Source: Rhodobacterales bacterium HKCCA1288
GTDB lineage: Bacteria; Pseudomonadota; Alphaproteobacteria; Rhodobacterales; Rhodobacteraceae
Direction: 5' to 3'
NCBI GenBank assembly: GCA_015693905.1
Contig: CP065161.1
Span: 1,488,001 to 1,552,000, forward strand
DNA: 64,000 nucleotides
Positions 1 to 8,227 of this stretch are shown here, piece by piece; positions within the stretch are counted from its first letter, which is position 1, and the number at the start of each line of letters is the position of its first letter. The position numbers and the translations under genes were made by a program. Under the pieces are notes generated by a model. That model saw only the letters and a program-made list of their open reading frames with translations, ran no database searches and was not told where the DNA came from.

Positions 1-446
1 ACAACACCCACGGGATGCTTTGTTACCAAAATACGGCGACCATTGACGCCTGCAGGAACGATCTCGCCTTTCACACGGCGGGCCTCCTCTGCATACCACC
101 GCAGATATTGCGCACCGATGGCAATTTCGCCCTTCGCTTCAGCCAAAGGTTTACCCATCTCGCGGGTCAACAATTCGGCCAAACTGTCTTGGTTATCCAT
201 CAACGCATCGTGCAATTTCCACAAAAGCGCCAAGCGCCCCATCAAGTCCATCGCTGCAAAAGCAGGAAAAGCTGCATGGGCTGCATCAATCGCGCGCATG
301 GTTTCTGATTGGCCAGATTTTGGAATTTGCCCAATCACCTCGCCCGTGGCGGGGTTTGTAACATCCAAGGTCGCACCATCATCGGCGCCCACCCATGCGC
401 CTGCGATATAATTCGCCTCGCGCATCCAGTTTTTCCAATCTGCCAT
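1..446 (-). CDS. NAD-dependent succinate-semialdehyde dehydrogenase-type aldehyde dehydrogenase (N-terminal part, runs off left edge)
   Basis: The visible 148 codons are the N-terminal NAD-binding part of an aldehyde dehydrogenase. They include the family signatures NPATGEVIG (about residues 32-40), TREMGKPLAEA (about 93-103) and YLRWYAEEARRV, which resemble succinate-semialdehyde dehydrogenases. The catalytic Glu and Cys lie beyond the window, so activity cannot be judged. The start is fixed by a strong ribosome-binding site, AAGGAGCGAGGAG, just upstream of the ATG. The gene begins 20 bp after the stop of a GAPDH paralogue and is almost certainly co-transcribed with it. A second full-length paralogue lies at 49220-50650. 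The substrate is inferred from family resemblance only. Confidence 0.85.
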   Translation of the reverse strand, partial: MADWKNWMREANYIAGAWVGADDGATLDVTNPATGEVIGQIPKSGQSETMRAIDAAHAAFPAFAAMDLMGRLALLWKLHDALMDNQDSLAELLTREMGKPLAEAKGEIAIGAQYLRWYAEEARRVKGEIVPAGVNGRRILVTKHPVGV

Positions 447-466
447 GCTCCTCGCTCCTTTCTTAT

Positions 467-1462
467 TCAGGCTTGCGCCCCCATCTTGCGCGCCACATCC
501 AACATGCGCGCAGAAAATCCCCATTCATTGTCATACCACCCAAAGACGCGCAGCATCCCGCCTTTGGAGCGTTTGATCTGATCCCCTTGCACGATCAAAG
601 ACTCGGGGCGCGCCCGAAGATCAGTCGAGACAACAGGCGCCTCGGTATAGCCTAAGATCGGCCCTTTGGCTGCGCGCAGGACATCGCGCGCCGCCTCAAC
701 CGATGGTCGCTGCTCGGTGATGACCGCCAAATCGATACAAGAGACACTTGCCGTTGGCACCCGAATAGCAGAGCCAGTGATCCGCCCCGCAAGATGGGGC
801 AGCACAAGATCAATCAACTTTTCCGCACTGGTCGTTGTGGGCACCATCGACAAGGCCGCCGCGCGGGATCGCACCAAATCCCCCATCGGCATATCCACGG
901 TGGGTTGGCTGCCCGTATAACAATGCACTGTCGTCATCAAAGCCGTCTCGACCCCAAACGCCTCATCGAGAACCCGCATCAGGGGGGCTGTGGCATTGGT
1001 GGTGCAAGATGCGTTCGACACAATGCGCGCTTCGGGCACTAAGGCCGCATCATTCGCCCCCAAGACCAGCGTCACATCAGCATCAAGGGAGGGGCCAGAA
1101 ATCAGCACCCGTGCGGCACCTGCGCGCAAACCTGCCTCGGCAATCCGCCGATCCATGGCGCGCCCTGTGCATTCCATCAGAATATCCACCCCCGCAAGGG
1201 GCAGCGCCGCCAGATCAGGCTCGCAGGTAAATGCAATCGGGCGTCCATCAATCACCAATGTGCCATCACCGCAGGTCACCTCGCCCGCGTAAGGGCCAAA
1301 GACGCTGTCATATTCGAACAGGTAAGCGCAGGTCTTGAGAGGGGCGATGTCGTTGATGGCGACAATCTCAACCTCGGGCCAACCGCCCTTAAGCCACGCG
1401 CGCAGCACGGTGCGCCCAATGCGACCAAAGCCATTTATTGCCACACGAATGGGGGCGGTCAT
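467..1462 (-). CDS. gap: Type I glyceraldehyde-3-phosphate dehydrogenase paralogue
   Basis: This 331-residue protein has the GAPDH Rossmann motif INGFGRIGR (residues 9-17), the active-site block SNASCTTN with Cys153, and the catalytic His180 in TTVHCYT. The C-terminal NEWGFSARMLD helix is normal. Several positions beside the active site differ from textbook GAPDH. SCTTN is followed by ATAPL rather than CLAP, and the phosphate-loop STGAA equivalent reads TTSAE. The start at 1462 follows AGGAGA; upstream in-frame codons were rejected for lack of a ribosome-binding site. The gene is followed 20 bp later by an aldehyde dehydrogenase. It could serve glycolysis or gluconeogenesis, or another phosphorylated aldehyde such as erythrose 4-phosphate; the sequence does not decide. 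Confidence 0.85.
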   Translation of the reverse strand: MTAPIRVAINGFGRIGRTVLRAWLKGGWPEVEIVAINDIAPLKTCAYLFEYDSVFGPYAGEVTCGDGTLVIDGRPIAFTCEPDLAALPLAGVDILMECTGRAMDRRIAEAGLRAGAARVLISGPSLDADVTLVLGANDAALVPEARIVSNASCTTNATAPLMRVLDEAFGVETALMTTVHCYTGSQPTVDMPMGDLVRSRAAALSMVPTTTSAEKLIDLVLPHLAGRITGSAIRVPTASVSCIDLAVITEQRPSVEAARDVLRAAKGPILGYTEAPVVSTDLRARPESLIVQGDQIKRSKGGMLRVFGWYDNEWGFSARMLDVARKMGAQA

Positions 1463-1497
1463 GATGCCGAATCTCCTGATTGCTGTGAGGGGGCGAG

Positions 1498-1534
1498 TGA
1501 TGCATGCCCACCGCGAAGGTGCAAGCATGCATCA
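1498..1534 (-). repeat. Long hairpin between RNase T2 gene and gap
   Basis: TGATGCATGC at 1498-1507 is perfectly inverted as GCATGCATCA at 1525-1534. An inner CACC/GGTG pair extends the stem. The structure overlaps the RNase T2 stop codon and has no following U-run, so it is not a standard terminator for leftward transcription. It may stabilise or process the mRNA or bind a protein. Confidence 0.6.
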
Positions 1535-2179
1535 GCGGATTGGATCAAACAGCGCCTCACGCAAAGAACAATCGCGCCCCATATCGGCAGGGCAATCACG
1601 GGGCTCTAAATCGCGGGTCAGACAAATGCGCAATTCTGCGATGCGACCTGCGCGGCAGGTGGTGACAACACCAGCGTCACTGAAATCGGGGTTGGCTTCG
1701 CGGAGCGCGTCCTCCACCACTTCGGCTGGCAGGCGGACAGGCCGATTAAGTTGGGTCAAAACCGCAGGCACAGTCACCGCCGCATAAGCGCGGCGCGATA
1801 GGGCGAAGTAATCCTCAGCAGGCAGGCCAGAACAGACCCCATGCTTACGCCATTGGTGCCACGCAAGGCCTGAGCTTCCCATGATATCAACCATGCCTGC
1901 CGTCAACGCATCACTTGGGCCGCGCGCGGGTGTTGAGCAATAACTGGGCCACCCCTCCTCATATTGTGGCCAAAGCCCGTGCAAGGTGAACCCATGGCCT
2001 GCGCCCGACTCGCATTGCGCCGCGCCACGCTCATCCCCCTCAATCGCGCACCATGTTGAATTCCAACTGAGGGCTAAGACATAAAGGTCAAACACCCCCG
2101 CCTGATCTGCCCGCGCAGGGAGTGCCGCGCCACATAGTGCAAAGGCCAAAAGCCCCGCACGCATCAATCTGCACCCCAT
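1532..2179 (-). CDS. Secreted ribonuclease T2 family endoribonuclease
   Basis: This 215-residue protein starts with a hydrophobic signal peptide ending near ALPARA. Both conserved active-site segments of RNase T2 are present: CAS I as FTLHGLWPQYE and CAS II as WHQWRKHGVC, each with its catalytic histidine. Several cysteines are available for disulfides, as expected for a periplasmic or secreted enzyme. RNase T2 enzymes cleave RNA to 3'-nucleotides through a cyclic intermediate, so the likely role is scavenging or periplasmic RNA turnover. The start at 2179 follows AAGGAAAGAGGG; a second ATG five codons in is possible. It is transcribed divergently from trcR. Confidence 0.88.
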   Translation of the reverse strand: MGCRLMRAGLLAFALCGAALPARADQAGVFDLYVLALSWNSTWCAIEGDERGAAQCESGAGHGFTLHGLWPQYEEGWPSYCSTPARGPSDALTAGMVDIMGSSGLAWHQWRKHGVCSGLPAEDYFALSRRAYAAVTVPAVLTQLNRPVRLPAEVVEDALREANPDFSDAGVVTTCRAGRIAELRICLTRDLEPRDCPADMGRDCSLREALFDPIR

Positions 2180-2195
2180 CTCGCGTTTCCCTCTT

Positions 2196-2225
2196 TCCTT
2201 GCGCCAATCGCTGTCTTATATAACG
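2196..2225 (+). promoter_or_regulatory. Candidate -10 region for trcR
   Basis: The divergent gap between the RNase T2 gene and trcR contains CTTATATAAC, a good -10-like match, about 90 bp before the trcR start. The -35 partner 17 bp upstream (TTTCCT) is poor. This is a weak prediction by eye. Confidence 0.25.
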
Positions 2226-2312
2226 GGCAACTTCCCCGAAATCGAGGAATTGCGGCCCCCGCCGCAGCGTTGTTTCAGCGCCCGCCCGATTGCATCCGAA
2301 AAGGAGCTAAAA

Positions 2313-3068
2313 ATGACAAAACCCATCATGGCAAAAGCCACCGCCGTTTGGTTGGTGGATAACACCACGCTCAGCTTTAAGCAGATCGGCGATTTCTGCG
2401 GGCTGCATGAATTGGAAGTGCAAGGGATTGCAGATGGTGACGTAGCCACAGGCGTCAAGGGTTTTGACCCGATTGCCAATAACCAGCTCGACCAAGACGA
2501 GATTGATCGTGGTGAGAAAGACCCTGCGCATAAGCTAAAGCTGAAGCATAACCCCGCAGCACTGGGCGAGGAAAAGCGCCGTGGCCCACGCTACACGCCC
2601 CTGTCCAAGCGTCAGGATCGTCCTGCTTCAATCCTTTGGTTGGTCAAATTCCACCCAGAGCTGTCCGATGGCCAGATTGGCAAATTGGTTGGCACCACCA
2701 AACCAACCATCCAAGCGATCCGCGAACGCACCCATTGGAACATTTCCAACATCCAACCAATCGACCCTGTTGCGCTTGGTCTGTGCAAGCAGTCTGAATT
2801 GGATGCCGCCGTGCAATCAGCCAACGCGAAACGCGCCAAAGAAGGTCTGGTTATGACCGATGATGAGCGCCGTAAATTGGTCTCGACCGAACAAAGCCTT
2901 GCAGGTGATCCAGAACCCAAAATGCCAAGCGCGATTTCGGGTCTTGAAACATTCAGCCTCTCAGGCAATGCGTCTGCCGCCGATGAGGACGGGGACGAAA
3001 CAGAAAAGACCTATGATGCGGACAGCTTCTTTAACCTGCCAGACGATAAAGACGAAGACGACAAATAA
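2313..3068 (+). CDS. trcR: Cell-cycle transcriptional regulator TrcR (DUF1013)
   Basis: This 251-residue protein matches the alphaproteobacterial DUF1013/TrcR family. It opens with two helix-turn-helix-like segments: WLVDNTTLSFKQIGDFCGL (about residues 11-29) and, after the basic RRGPRYTPLSKRQDRP linker, LVKFHPELSDGQIGKLVG. The C-terminus (about 220-251) is a disordered acidic tail rich in Asp and Glu. The family is almost universal in alphaproteobacteria and is named as a cell-cycle regulator; I infer DNA binding from the HTH pattern. The start at 2313 is set by AAGGAGCT 5 bp upstream. The longer in-frame extension from 2199 lacks a ribosome-binding site. A strong terminator follows. Confidence 0.9.
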   Translation: MTKPIMAKATAVWLVDNTTLSFKQIGDFCGLHELEVQGIADGDVATGVKGFDPIANNQLDQDEIDRGEKDPAHKLKLKHNPAALGEEKRRGPRYTPLSKRQDRPASILWLVKFHPELSDGQIGKLVGTTKPTIQAIRERTHWNISNIQPIDPVALGLCKQSELDAAVQSANAKRAKEGLVMTDDERRKLVSTEQSLAGDPEPKMPSAISGLETFSLSGNASAADEDGDETEKTYDADSFFNLPDDKDEDDK

Positions 3069-3069
3069 T

Positions 3070-3087
3070 CAGGCGTTATAACGCCTG
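3070..3087. repeat. Perfect 18-bp palindrome after trcR
   Basis: CAGGCGTTA is followed directly by TAACGCCTG, a gapless palindrome starting 1 bp after the trcR stop and 8 bp before the terminator stem. It could be a protein-binding site or part of the 3' end structure of the transcript. Confidence 0.6.
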
Positions 3088-3094
3088 CCCTCTG

Positions 3095-3130
3095 AAAACC
3101 GCGCGACCCCAAAGGTTGCGCGGTTTTTTA
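3095..3130. terminator. Bidirectional rho-independent terminator between trcR and SDR
   Basis: A 14-bp stem (3095-3108 pairing with 3114-3127, one G-T wobble) encloses a 5-base loop, with a T-run on the right and four As on the left. It can therefore terminate rightward trcR transcription and leftward transcription of the SDR gene, whose stop codon lies in the T-run. Confidence 0.9.
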
Positions 3131-3940
3131 ATGCAAAGGCACGCCAACAGGATCAAGCAGGCTGCGCCCACCATCCACGCAGAGAACTTGCCCTGTAACA
3201 AATCCCGCTCCATCCGAGGCAAAGAATTGGGCCGCACCCGCCACCTCGCGCGCCGAAGCAATGCGGCCAAGCGGTGTGTGGCTTTGGATGTCTTTGCGCT
3301 TCAATTCATCTTCTGCCAAACCCGCTTGAAGGCTCGCTGACATCACCGATCCAAAAGACACCGCATTCACACGAATACGATTTGGGGCGAGGGACAATGC
3401 CAAAGACCGCGTAGATTGCTCAAGCGCCGCTAACGACACCGAATAGCCCATCAAATCAGGATGGCTGCGCATCGCAGCGATGTTCGAGATATTCACAATC
3501 GCGCCGCGCGTCTCATCATCGCGGTCATCCCCTTCGGCCTGGGCAATCATCTTTTTTGCAACGGCTTGGCTCAGGCGCAGCGATGTAAACAGGTTTTGCT
3601 GCAACATTTGCTCAATGCTGGTATCGGCAGGATCAAACGGGTCCGTTGGAATGATCTGGCGGCACGCATTGACCAAAATATCGACCCGATCAAAGGCATC
3701 AATCGTGGCCGAGATCAAATTGGCCACTGTCAGCTTTTCGCTCAAATCTCCCGCAAAGGCGCGAATATTTGGCGCGCGCTCATCATCTGAGGCGCCACAT
3801 TCATCAAAAAGCCGCTCCTCATCGCGATCTGTAAACACGACATTCGCGCCAAGGTCAGAAAAATGACGCGCAATCGCAAGGCCAATCCCATTGGCGGCCC
3901 CCGTCACAATCGCAGTTTTCCCTTGGATGGATAAAGACAT
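3128..3940 (-). CDS. Short-chain dehydrogenase/reductase family protein lacking the active-site lysine
   Basis: This 270-residue protein is of classical SDR length, with the cofactor motif TGAANGIG (residues 13-20), D65-type residues and a C-terminal VDGG. The active-site Tyr166 is present, but the YxxxK motif reads YSVSL, so the catalytic lysine is leucine (codon TTA). The usual NNAG is NACR. It may be a non-catalytic or atypical SDR. The start at 3940 follows AAAGGGG and gives the usual short lead before the Rossmann fold. A longer start at 3964 would overlap the upstream methyltransferase stop as ATGA. It is the last gene of a leftward group with the RsmC-like methyltransferase. Confidence 0.85.
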   Translation of the reverse strand: MSLSIQGKTAIVTGAANGIGLAIARHFSDLGANVVFTDRDEERLFDECGASDDERAPNIRAFAGDLSEKLTVANLISATIDAFDRVDILVNACRQIIPTDPFDPADTSIEQMLQQNLFTSLRLSQAVAKKMIAQAEGDDRDDETRGAIVNISNIAAMRSHPDLMGYSVSLAALEQSTRSLALSLAPNRIRVNAVSFGSVMSASLQAGLAEDELKRKDIQSHTPLGRIASAREVAGAAQFFASDGAGFVTGQVLCVDGGRSLLDPVGVPLH

Positions 3941-3960
3941 TCCAAAAACCCCTTTGCCGA

Positions 3961-4983
3961 TCATCGCGCGGATCGCGCAGCTTTCGGTTTCCCAGCTTGA
4001 TAGAGCTTGTAGCCCTGCATCTCGGCCAACATGCGGCCCGTTGAAAAATTCGCCTTCAGCGCCGATTCATAAGGCAGGTGACGATTTGCGACCATCAAAA
4101 ATTGTCCCGAAGGCTTAAGCAGGCGACTTGCCGCCGAAATAAACGCTTGCCCCAAGGCAGGATCAGCCGCGCGTGATGTATGAAAAGGCGGATTGCACAA
4201 AATCGCATCATAAAGTGCATCAGGCTTATATGCAGTCGCATCTGCCCAGAAAAAGCGCGCGCGCGGATCATCGACATTATGACGGGCGGCCTCAAGCGCC
4301 GCGTGATCGGCCTCAATCAAATCGAGGGTTTCAATACTATCCTGTTCATCCAGAATATGGGCGGCGATATATCCCCAACCCGCCCCAAGATCAGCAACGC
4401 GTCCCTTAAGTTTAGGGGCTAGTGCAATCAGTATTTCCGATCCTTGATCTGGCCCGTCCGCAGAGAAGCTGCCAATTGGCACGATATGGCCATCTTCGGT
4501 TTCCGTGGCGCTGCCAACCCATTCCGCGCAGGTTTGGGGCAGGACATCTGGGCGCGCGAACCAAATCAATTTGCCATGCGATTTTGAAAAAACTTCTACG
4601 CCGTCAAAGGTTGATTTTAGGGCCTTGAGGATCGATTCAATCCCGATGGTTTTCGCCCCGTCCACCATCAAAATGCCACCCTTGCGCAATGACATCAGTG
4701 ATTGTGCGATCCGCGACAGGGTCAATTTTTTTGATTTATGGGCCGCAACCAAGGCCAGATCAAACGCGTCCACCGCATCGGCTGGCAGATCAGGATGCAC
4801 TTCAATTCCACGGGCCACAACGCGGGCATAATCGGGGTAAAACCCTTGCACAGCCAACAAACGAGCCTGTCCGAACACATCAAGTTGCATATCGCCAGTG
4901 GCACCATAAATCAAAACCGCCGAAAGAGGCGGCAAGCTGAGCGCGTTTTGCTCAAGCGCGGAAATCCATCTGTCTGGGGTCAT
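3961..4983 (-). CDS. RsmC-like class I SAM-dependent rRNA methyltransferase
   Basis: This 340-residue protein has the RsmC/RlmG architecture. There is a degenerate N-terminal methyltransferase-like domain (about 1-165) and a catalytic C-terminal domain with SAM motif I VADLGAGWGYIA (about 193-204) and motif IV NPPF followed by HTSRA (about 265-273). NPPF is typical of N2-guanine methyltransferases acting on rRNA. RsmC modifies G1207 of 16S rRNA; RlmG modifies 23S rRNA, and the sequence alone does not separate them. It lies between clpS and the SDR gene on the same strand. Confidence 0.85.
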   Translation of the reverse strand: MTPDRWISALEQNALSLPPLSAVLIYGATGDMQLDVFGQARLLAVQGFYPDYARVVARGIEVHPDLPADAVDAFDLALVAAHKSKKLTLSRIAQSLMSLRKGGILMVDGAKTIGIESILKALKSTFDGVEVFSKSHGKLIWFARPDVLPQTCAEWVGSATETEDGHIVPIGSFSADGPDQGSEILIALAPKLKGRVADLGAGWGYIAAHILDEQDSIETLDLIEADHAALEAARHNVDDPRARFFWADATAYKPDALYDAILCNPPFHTSRAADPALGQAFISAASRLLKPSGQFLMVANRHLPYESALKANFSTGRMLAEMQGYKLYQAGKPKAARSAR

Positions 4984-5004
4984 AAGCGGCGGCGGGACTG
5001 GGGA

Positions 5005-5409
5005 TCAGTCCTCTTTCTCCATGGTGCATTGCAACGGATGCTGATTGCGGCGCGCGAATTCCATCACCTGCGCCACTTTCGTTTCGGCAATCTCATAAGA
5101 GAAGACACCCACAACGGCCACCCCTTTTTTGTGCACAGTCAGCATAATCTCGACCGCCTGCGCGTGAGAGATGCCGAAGAAGCGCTCAAGAACGTGAACG
5201 ACAAACTCCATCGGGGTATAGTCATCATTCAACAGCAGTACCTTATACATCGGGGGCCGCTGCGTTTTTGGTTTTGTTTTGGATATAACGGTGGTGTCGT
5301 TTTCCTCAACAGGAGGTTTCGCCATCATCGTCAAGCCATCGCGCCGCATATCTACTCCAAAACTGGCCATCTGGTCTAAAACTGGCGTGCTCATGGTGCC
5401 ATCGTCCAT
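5005..5409 (-). CDS. clpS: ATP-dependent Clp protease adaptor ClpS
   Basis: ClpS binds N-degron substrates and delivers them to ClpAP. The core [19 protein letters not shown], the helix VVHVLERFF and the segment [12 protein letters not shown] match the family, including the Asn-Asp-Asp and His residues that read the N-terminal residue. The C-terminus [11 protein letters not shown] is characteristic. The open frame gives 134 residues, longer than the usual roughly 105-120. No start has a strong ribosome-binding site, so the true start may be an internal ATG near 5325 (MMAKPP) or 5394. A TATATAA sequence just upstream of 5409 would fit a promoter for a shorter form. Confidence 0.92.
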   Translation of the reverse strand: MDDGTMSTPVLDQMASFGVDMRRDGLTMMAKPPVEENDTTVISKTKPKTQRPPMYKVLLLNDDYTPMEFVVHVLERFFGISHAQAVEIMLTVHKKGVAVVGVFSYEIAETKVAQVMEFARRNQHPLQCTMEKED

Positions 5410-5483
5410 GTGCCTTTATATAAGCCGCAAGGTGATTCAGAAAAGGGGCCACAAGGCATCTGCCTACGGTCGTGCATAACCCA

Positions 5484-6191
5484 ATGACAAAAAAGCTGCA
5501 AATAATCGGTTTGGACGCGGATGATACGCTTTGGCAGAACGAAGAATTTTACCGCGTAACCCAAGCGCGCTTTGCAGAACTTTTGGCGGATTACTGCGCC
5601 GAAGACGATTTGCACAACCGCCTCTTGGCGGCAGAGCGGCGCAATATAGGCCATTACGGATTTGGCATTAAAGGGTTCATGCTCTCCATGATTGAAACCG
5701 CGATTGAAGTCACCGAAGGAAAAGTCAGCGGTGCAGTTATCGCGGAAATTTTGGCTGCGGGTCAGGACATGCTCCAACATCCCATCACCCTGCTGCCCCA
5801 TGCCGACAGGGTGGTGCGCGATCTGTCGCAAAGCCACAAATTGGTGCTGATCACTAAGGGCGATCTTCTCGACCAAGAACGCAAATTGGCGCAATCAGGC
5901 TTGGGCGAATATTTTCATGGCGTTGAAATTGTCAGCGACAAGAAACCTGAAATTTACACCCGCGCTTTCGCGCGGCATGGCGCGAGTGCCGATGTGGCAC
6001 TGATGGCGGGCAATTCCATGAAATCGGACGTCATACCCGCCCTTGAGGCAGGGGCGTTTGGGGTCTATGTGCCGTCAACCTATATCTGGGCGTTGGAGGA
6101 GGCAGAAGCGCCTCAAACCCACGCACGCTATCACAGCCTACCCGATTTGGGTGGGCTGCCTGCGCTGGTCAAAACCTTGGAACAGGCCTAA
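5484..6191 (+). CDS. HAD-family hydrolase
   Basis: This 235-residue protein has the four HAD motifs. Motif I is GLDADDTLW (about residues 9-17) with the nucleophilic Asp, motif II TKGD, a conserved Lys in SDKKPEIY, and motif IV GNSMKSD. A helical cap lies between motifs I and II. Members are phosphatases or dehalogenases; the substrate is unknown. The start at the ATG at 5484 is preferred; a GTG four codons upstream (5472) is possible. Neither has a clear ribosome-binding site. It is divergent from clpS, and its stop codon overlaps that of the convergent quinone reductase by 4 bp. Confidence 0.85.
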   Translation: MTKKLQIIGLDADDTLWQNEEFYRVTQARFAELLADYCAEDDLHNRLLAAERRNIGHYGFGIKGFMLSMIETAIEVTEGKVSGAVIAEILAAGQDMLQHPITLLPHADRVVRDLSQSHKLVLITKGDLLDQERKLAQSGLGEYFHGVEIVSDKKPEIYTRAFARHGASADVALMAGNSMKSDVIPALEAGAFGVYVPSTYIWALEEAEAPQTHARYHSLPDLGGLPALVKTLEQA

Positions 6192-7180
6192 GGCGCAACT
6201 TCGAGAACGATTTTTCCGATATGGGCGGACGCCTCCATATGGGTATGGGCAGCGGCGGCCTCGGTCAGATCAAAGCTGCTATCCATCACGGGCGCAATTT
6301 GGCCAGTTTCGAGCAAGGGCAAAACATGAGCGCGCAACTCAGACGCAATTGCGGCTTTGGCGGCATCTGATTGGGGCCGTAAGGTCGACCCTGTCAGCGT
6401 CAAGCGCCGCGTCATCATCTGTGTAAAGTTCAGCTCAACCTTCGCGCCCTGCAAAAAGGCGATTTGCACAAGCCGCCCGTCATCCGCCAAAGCCCGAATA
6501 TTGCGCGGCAGATATGGCCCGCCCACCATATCGAGAATGACATCAGCGCCCCCTTCGGCCCGCATGATCTCAACGAAATCTTCCGTGCGGTAATTGATCG
6601 CCCGCTCCGCCCCCAAGGCTTCGCAGGCTCTGCATTTTTCATCTTGGCCTGCGGTCACAAAACCCCGCACCCCAAAAGAACGCGCCAATTGAATGGCCGT
6701 TGTGCCAATCCCAGATGCGCCGCCATGCACCAAGAGCCGCTCACCCGCGCGCAAAGCGGCGCGTTGAAACAGATTTGACCACACGGTGAAAAACGTCTCA
6801 CAAAGCGCAGCAGCAGCGCGCAGATCCATGCCGCTTGGCACGGGTAAAGCGTGGGATTGATGGGTCAGCGCATAATCTGCATACCCCCCGCCTGGCAAAA
6901 GTGCACAGACCTGATCCCCGATTTTCCACTCGGACACAGCCTCGCCCACCGCCACAACTGTGCCAGAGGCCTCAAGACCGGGAAGGTCAGAGGCCCCTTT
7001 TGGCGGATCATAGAGCCCCGCCCGTTGCAGCGCATCGGGTCGGTTTACCCCTGCATAGGCAATTTTGATCAAAATCTGTTCAGCCTCAGGACGGGGGCAA
7101 GGGCGGCTGCACAGCGTCAATACGTCTGGCCCGCCCGCCTCGCTGATTTCAACCGCGCGCATGGTTTTAGGCAGGGTCAT
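6188..7180 (-). CDS. NAD(P)H-quinone oxidoreductase, zinc-independent MDR superfamily (PIG3/QOR type)
   Basis: This 330-residue medium-chain reductase has the N-terminal GroES-like domain with GVNRPDALQRAG and the Rossmann motif VHGGASGIGTTAIQLAR (about residues 143-159). It lacks the zinc-ligand cysteines of alcohol dehydrogenases. The ending HIGKIVLEV is typical of the quinone oxidoreductase/PIG3 group, which reduce quinones with NADPH. The start at 7180 follows GGAGAG; an in-frame GTG at 7204 overlaps the COQ9 stop. It is directly downstream of the COQ9 gene, fitting a quinone-related operon, although a shared role is inference. Confidence 0.85.
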   Translation of the reverse strand: MTLPKTMRAVEISEAGGPDVLTLCSRPCPRPEAEQILIKIAYAGVNRPDALQRAGLYDPPKGASDLPGLEASGTVVAVGEAVSEWKIGDQVCALLPGGGYADYALTHQSHALPVPSGMDLRAAAALCETFFTVWSNLFQRAALRAGERLLVHGGASGIGTTAIQLARSFGVRGFVTAGQDEKCRACEALGAERAINYRTEDFVEIMRAEGGADVILDMVGGPYLPRNIRALADDGRLVQIAFLQGAKVELNFTQMMTRRLTLTGSTLRPQSDAAKAAIASELRAHVLPLLETGQIAPVMDSSFDLTEAAAAHTHMEASAHIGKIVLEVAP

Positions 7181-7200
7181 GTAACTCTCCAGAACAGATT

Positions 7201-7908
7201 TCACTGTTGGTCTTTTGGACGAATATATCCTGGAAGGTCAATTCGTGCGACCCGCGCGGGCGGGCGAATCTTTCCAAGTAGCCAATTTGGCCCCGCCATA
7301 AGAGGCTTAAGCGCAGGGTTCTCATTGACAGATTTCTTTAGCTTTTCGATTTGCATCACATCATCGATGCGGCGATCCAAAAACGCCCATGTCGCAGCGT
7401 GATCTGGCGATTGATCCCCCAACCAGTAAAGCACAGTAGCCGAATACACCCCCGCCAATGTCGCACGCTTGGAATACCAATTGAAATCATTGGCGCGATC
7501 CCCAAGCCCCTCCCAAATGCTGTCAGCGGTTTCCCAGACGGCTTTGGCGCCATCTGCGGCATGGATGGGCAGGGCAAACAAGGTGGTGCCGCGGCGCACG
7601 GCCTCTTTGTGGTCGGCGACCGCCTCAAGGCGCAGGCGCACCCCATAAGCCACGCGATCACGATAGCGCATTTCAGACAAGTCAGCATTGCGCAAGGCGC
7701 GCAACAAATCTGCATCCCCCTGCCGATGAAAGGCCAATGCCAAATCAACCGCTCCCCGAGGGAAAAGCGCGCGACCCGTTTCTGTGTCTACATCGCAATC
7801 GCTCAACGCAGCGCAAAGGGCCGCATCAGACCACCCATCAAACGGCACATGATCCAATGCTGCGGTGACAATGCGCGCTTTCAGCTCGGTCGTGGCTTGG
7901 CTTTCCAT
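7201..7908 (-). CDS. COQ9 family ubiquinone biosynthesis protein
   Basis: This 235-residue protein has the COQ9 pattern: an N-terminal TetR-like helical part and the conserved C-terminal block SIWEGLGDRANDFNWYSKR plus ATVLYWLGD followed by FLDRRIDDVMQIEK. Homologues bind lipids and assist ubiquinone biosynthesis together with the hydroxylase COQ7. TGGAGTGATG precedes the ATG. It heads a two-gene unit with the quinone oxidoreductase (20 bp apart) and is divergent from rpsU. Confidence 0.9.
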   Translation of the reverse strand: MESQATTELKARIVTAALDHVPFDGWSDAALCAALSDCDVDTETGRALFPRGAVDLALAFHRQGDADLLRALRNADLSEMRYRDRVAYGVRLRLEAVADHKEAVRRGTTLFALPIHAADGAKAVWETADSIWEGLGDRANDFNWYSKRATLAGVYSATVLYWLGDQSPDHAATWAFLDRRIDDVMQIEKLKKSVNENPALKPLMAGPNWLLGKIRPPARVARIDLPGYIRPKDQQ

Positions 7909-7934
7909 CGCATCACTCCATTTTTCTGCGTTGC

Positions 7935-7963
7935 TTTACAACTTAGCAGATTCTTGCTAGATG
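7935..7963 (+). promoter_or_regulatory. Candidate rpsU promoter
   Basis: TTTACA (7935-7940), a 17-bp spacer and TAGATG (7958-7963) preceded by TG (extended -10) lie about 50 bp upstream of rpsU. This is a prediction by eye; no transcript data are available. Confidence 0.35.
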
Positions 7964-8013
7964 GCCACTTCCTGCAACTTTGAAACTCTAACTTAGAAAG
8001 GTGGTGACACCAC

Positions 8014-8220
8014 ATGCAGGTGAGTGTTCGCGACAACAATGTTGATCAAGCATTGCGCGCTCTGAAGAAGAAACTTCAGCGCGAGGGCGTTTTCCGTGAA
8101 ATGAAGCTTAAGCAACATTTCGAAAAGCCTTCCGTCAAGAAAGCACGCGAGAAAGCGGAAGCAATCCGCCGCGCGCGCAAACTGGCGCGGAAAAAAGCGC
8201 AGCGTGAGGGTCTGCTCTAA
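8014..8220 (+). CDS. rpsU: 30S ribosomal protein S21
   Basis: This 68-residue, strongly basic protein starts [20 protein letters not shown] and contains the S21 signature [20 protein letters not shown]. It ends in an Arg/Lys-rich helix with [14 protein letters not shown]21 sits at the platform of the small subunit near the 3' end of 16S rRNA. The ribosome-binding site is AGGTGGTG. The gene is monocistronic, with its own promoter-like sequence and two consecutive terminators. Confidence 0.97.
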   Translation: MQVSVRDNNVDQALRALKKKLQREGVFREMKLKQHFEKPSVKKAREKAEAIRRARKLARKKAQREGLL

Positions 8221-8227
8221 GCAGAAC

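Noticed and set aside
5391-5894. Open frame opposite the HAD hydrolase gene
   Set aside because: The plus-strand frame has all four HAD motifs; the minus frame has no motif or ribosome-binding site.
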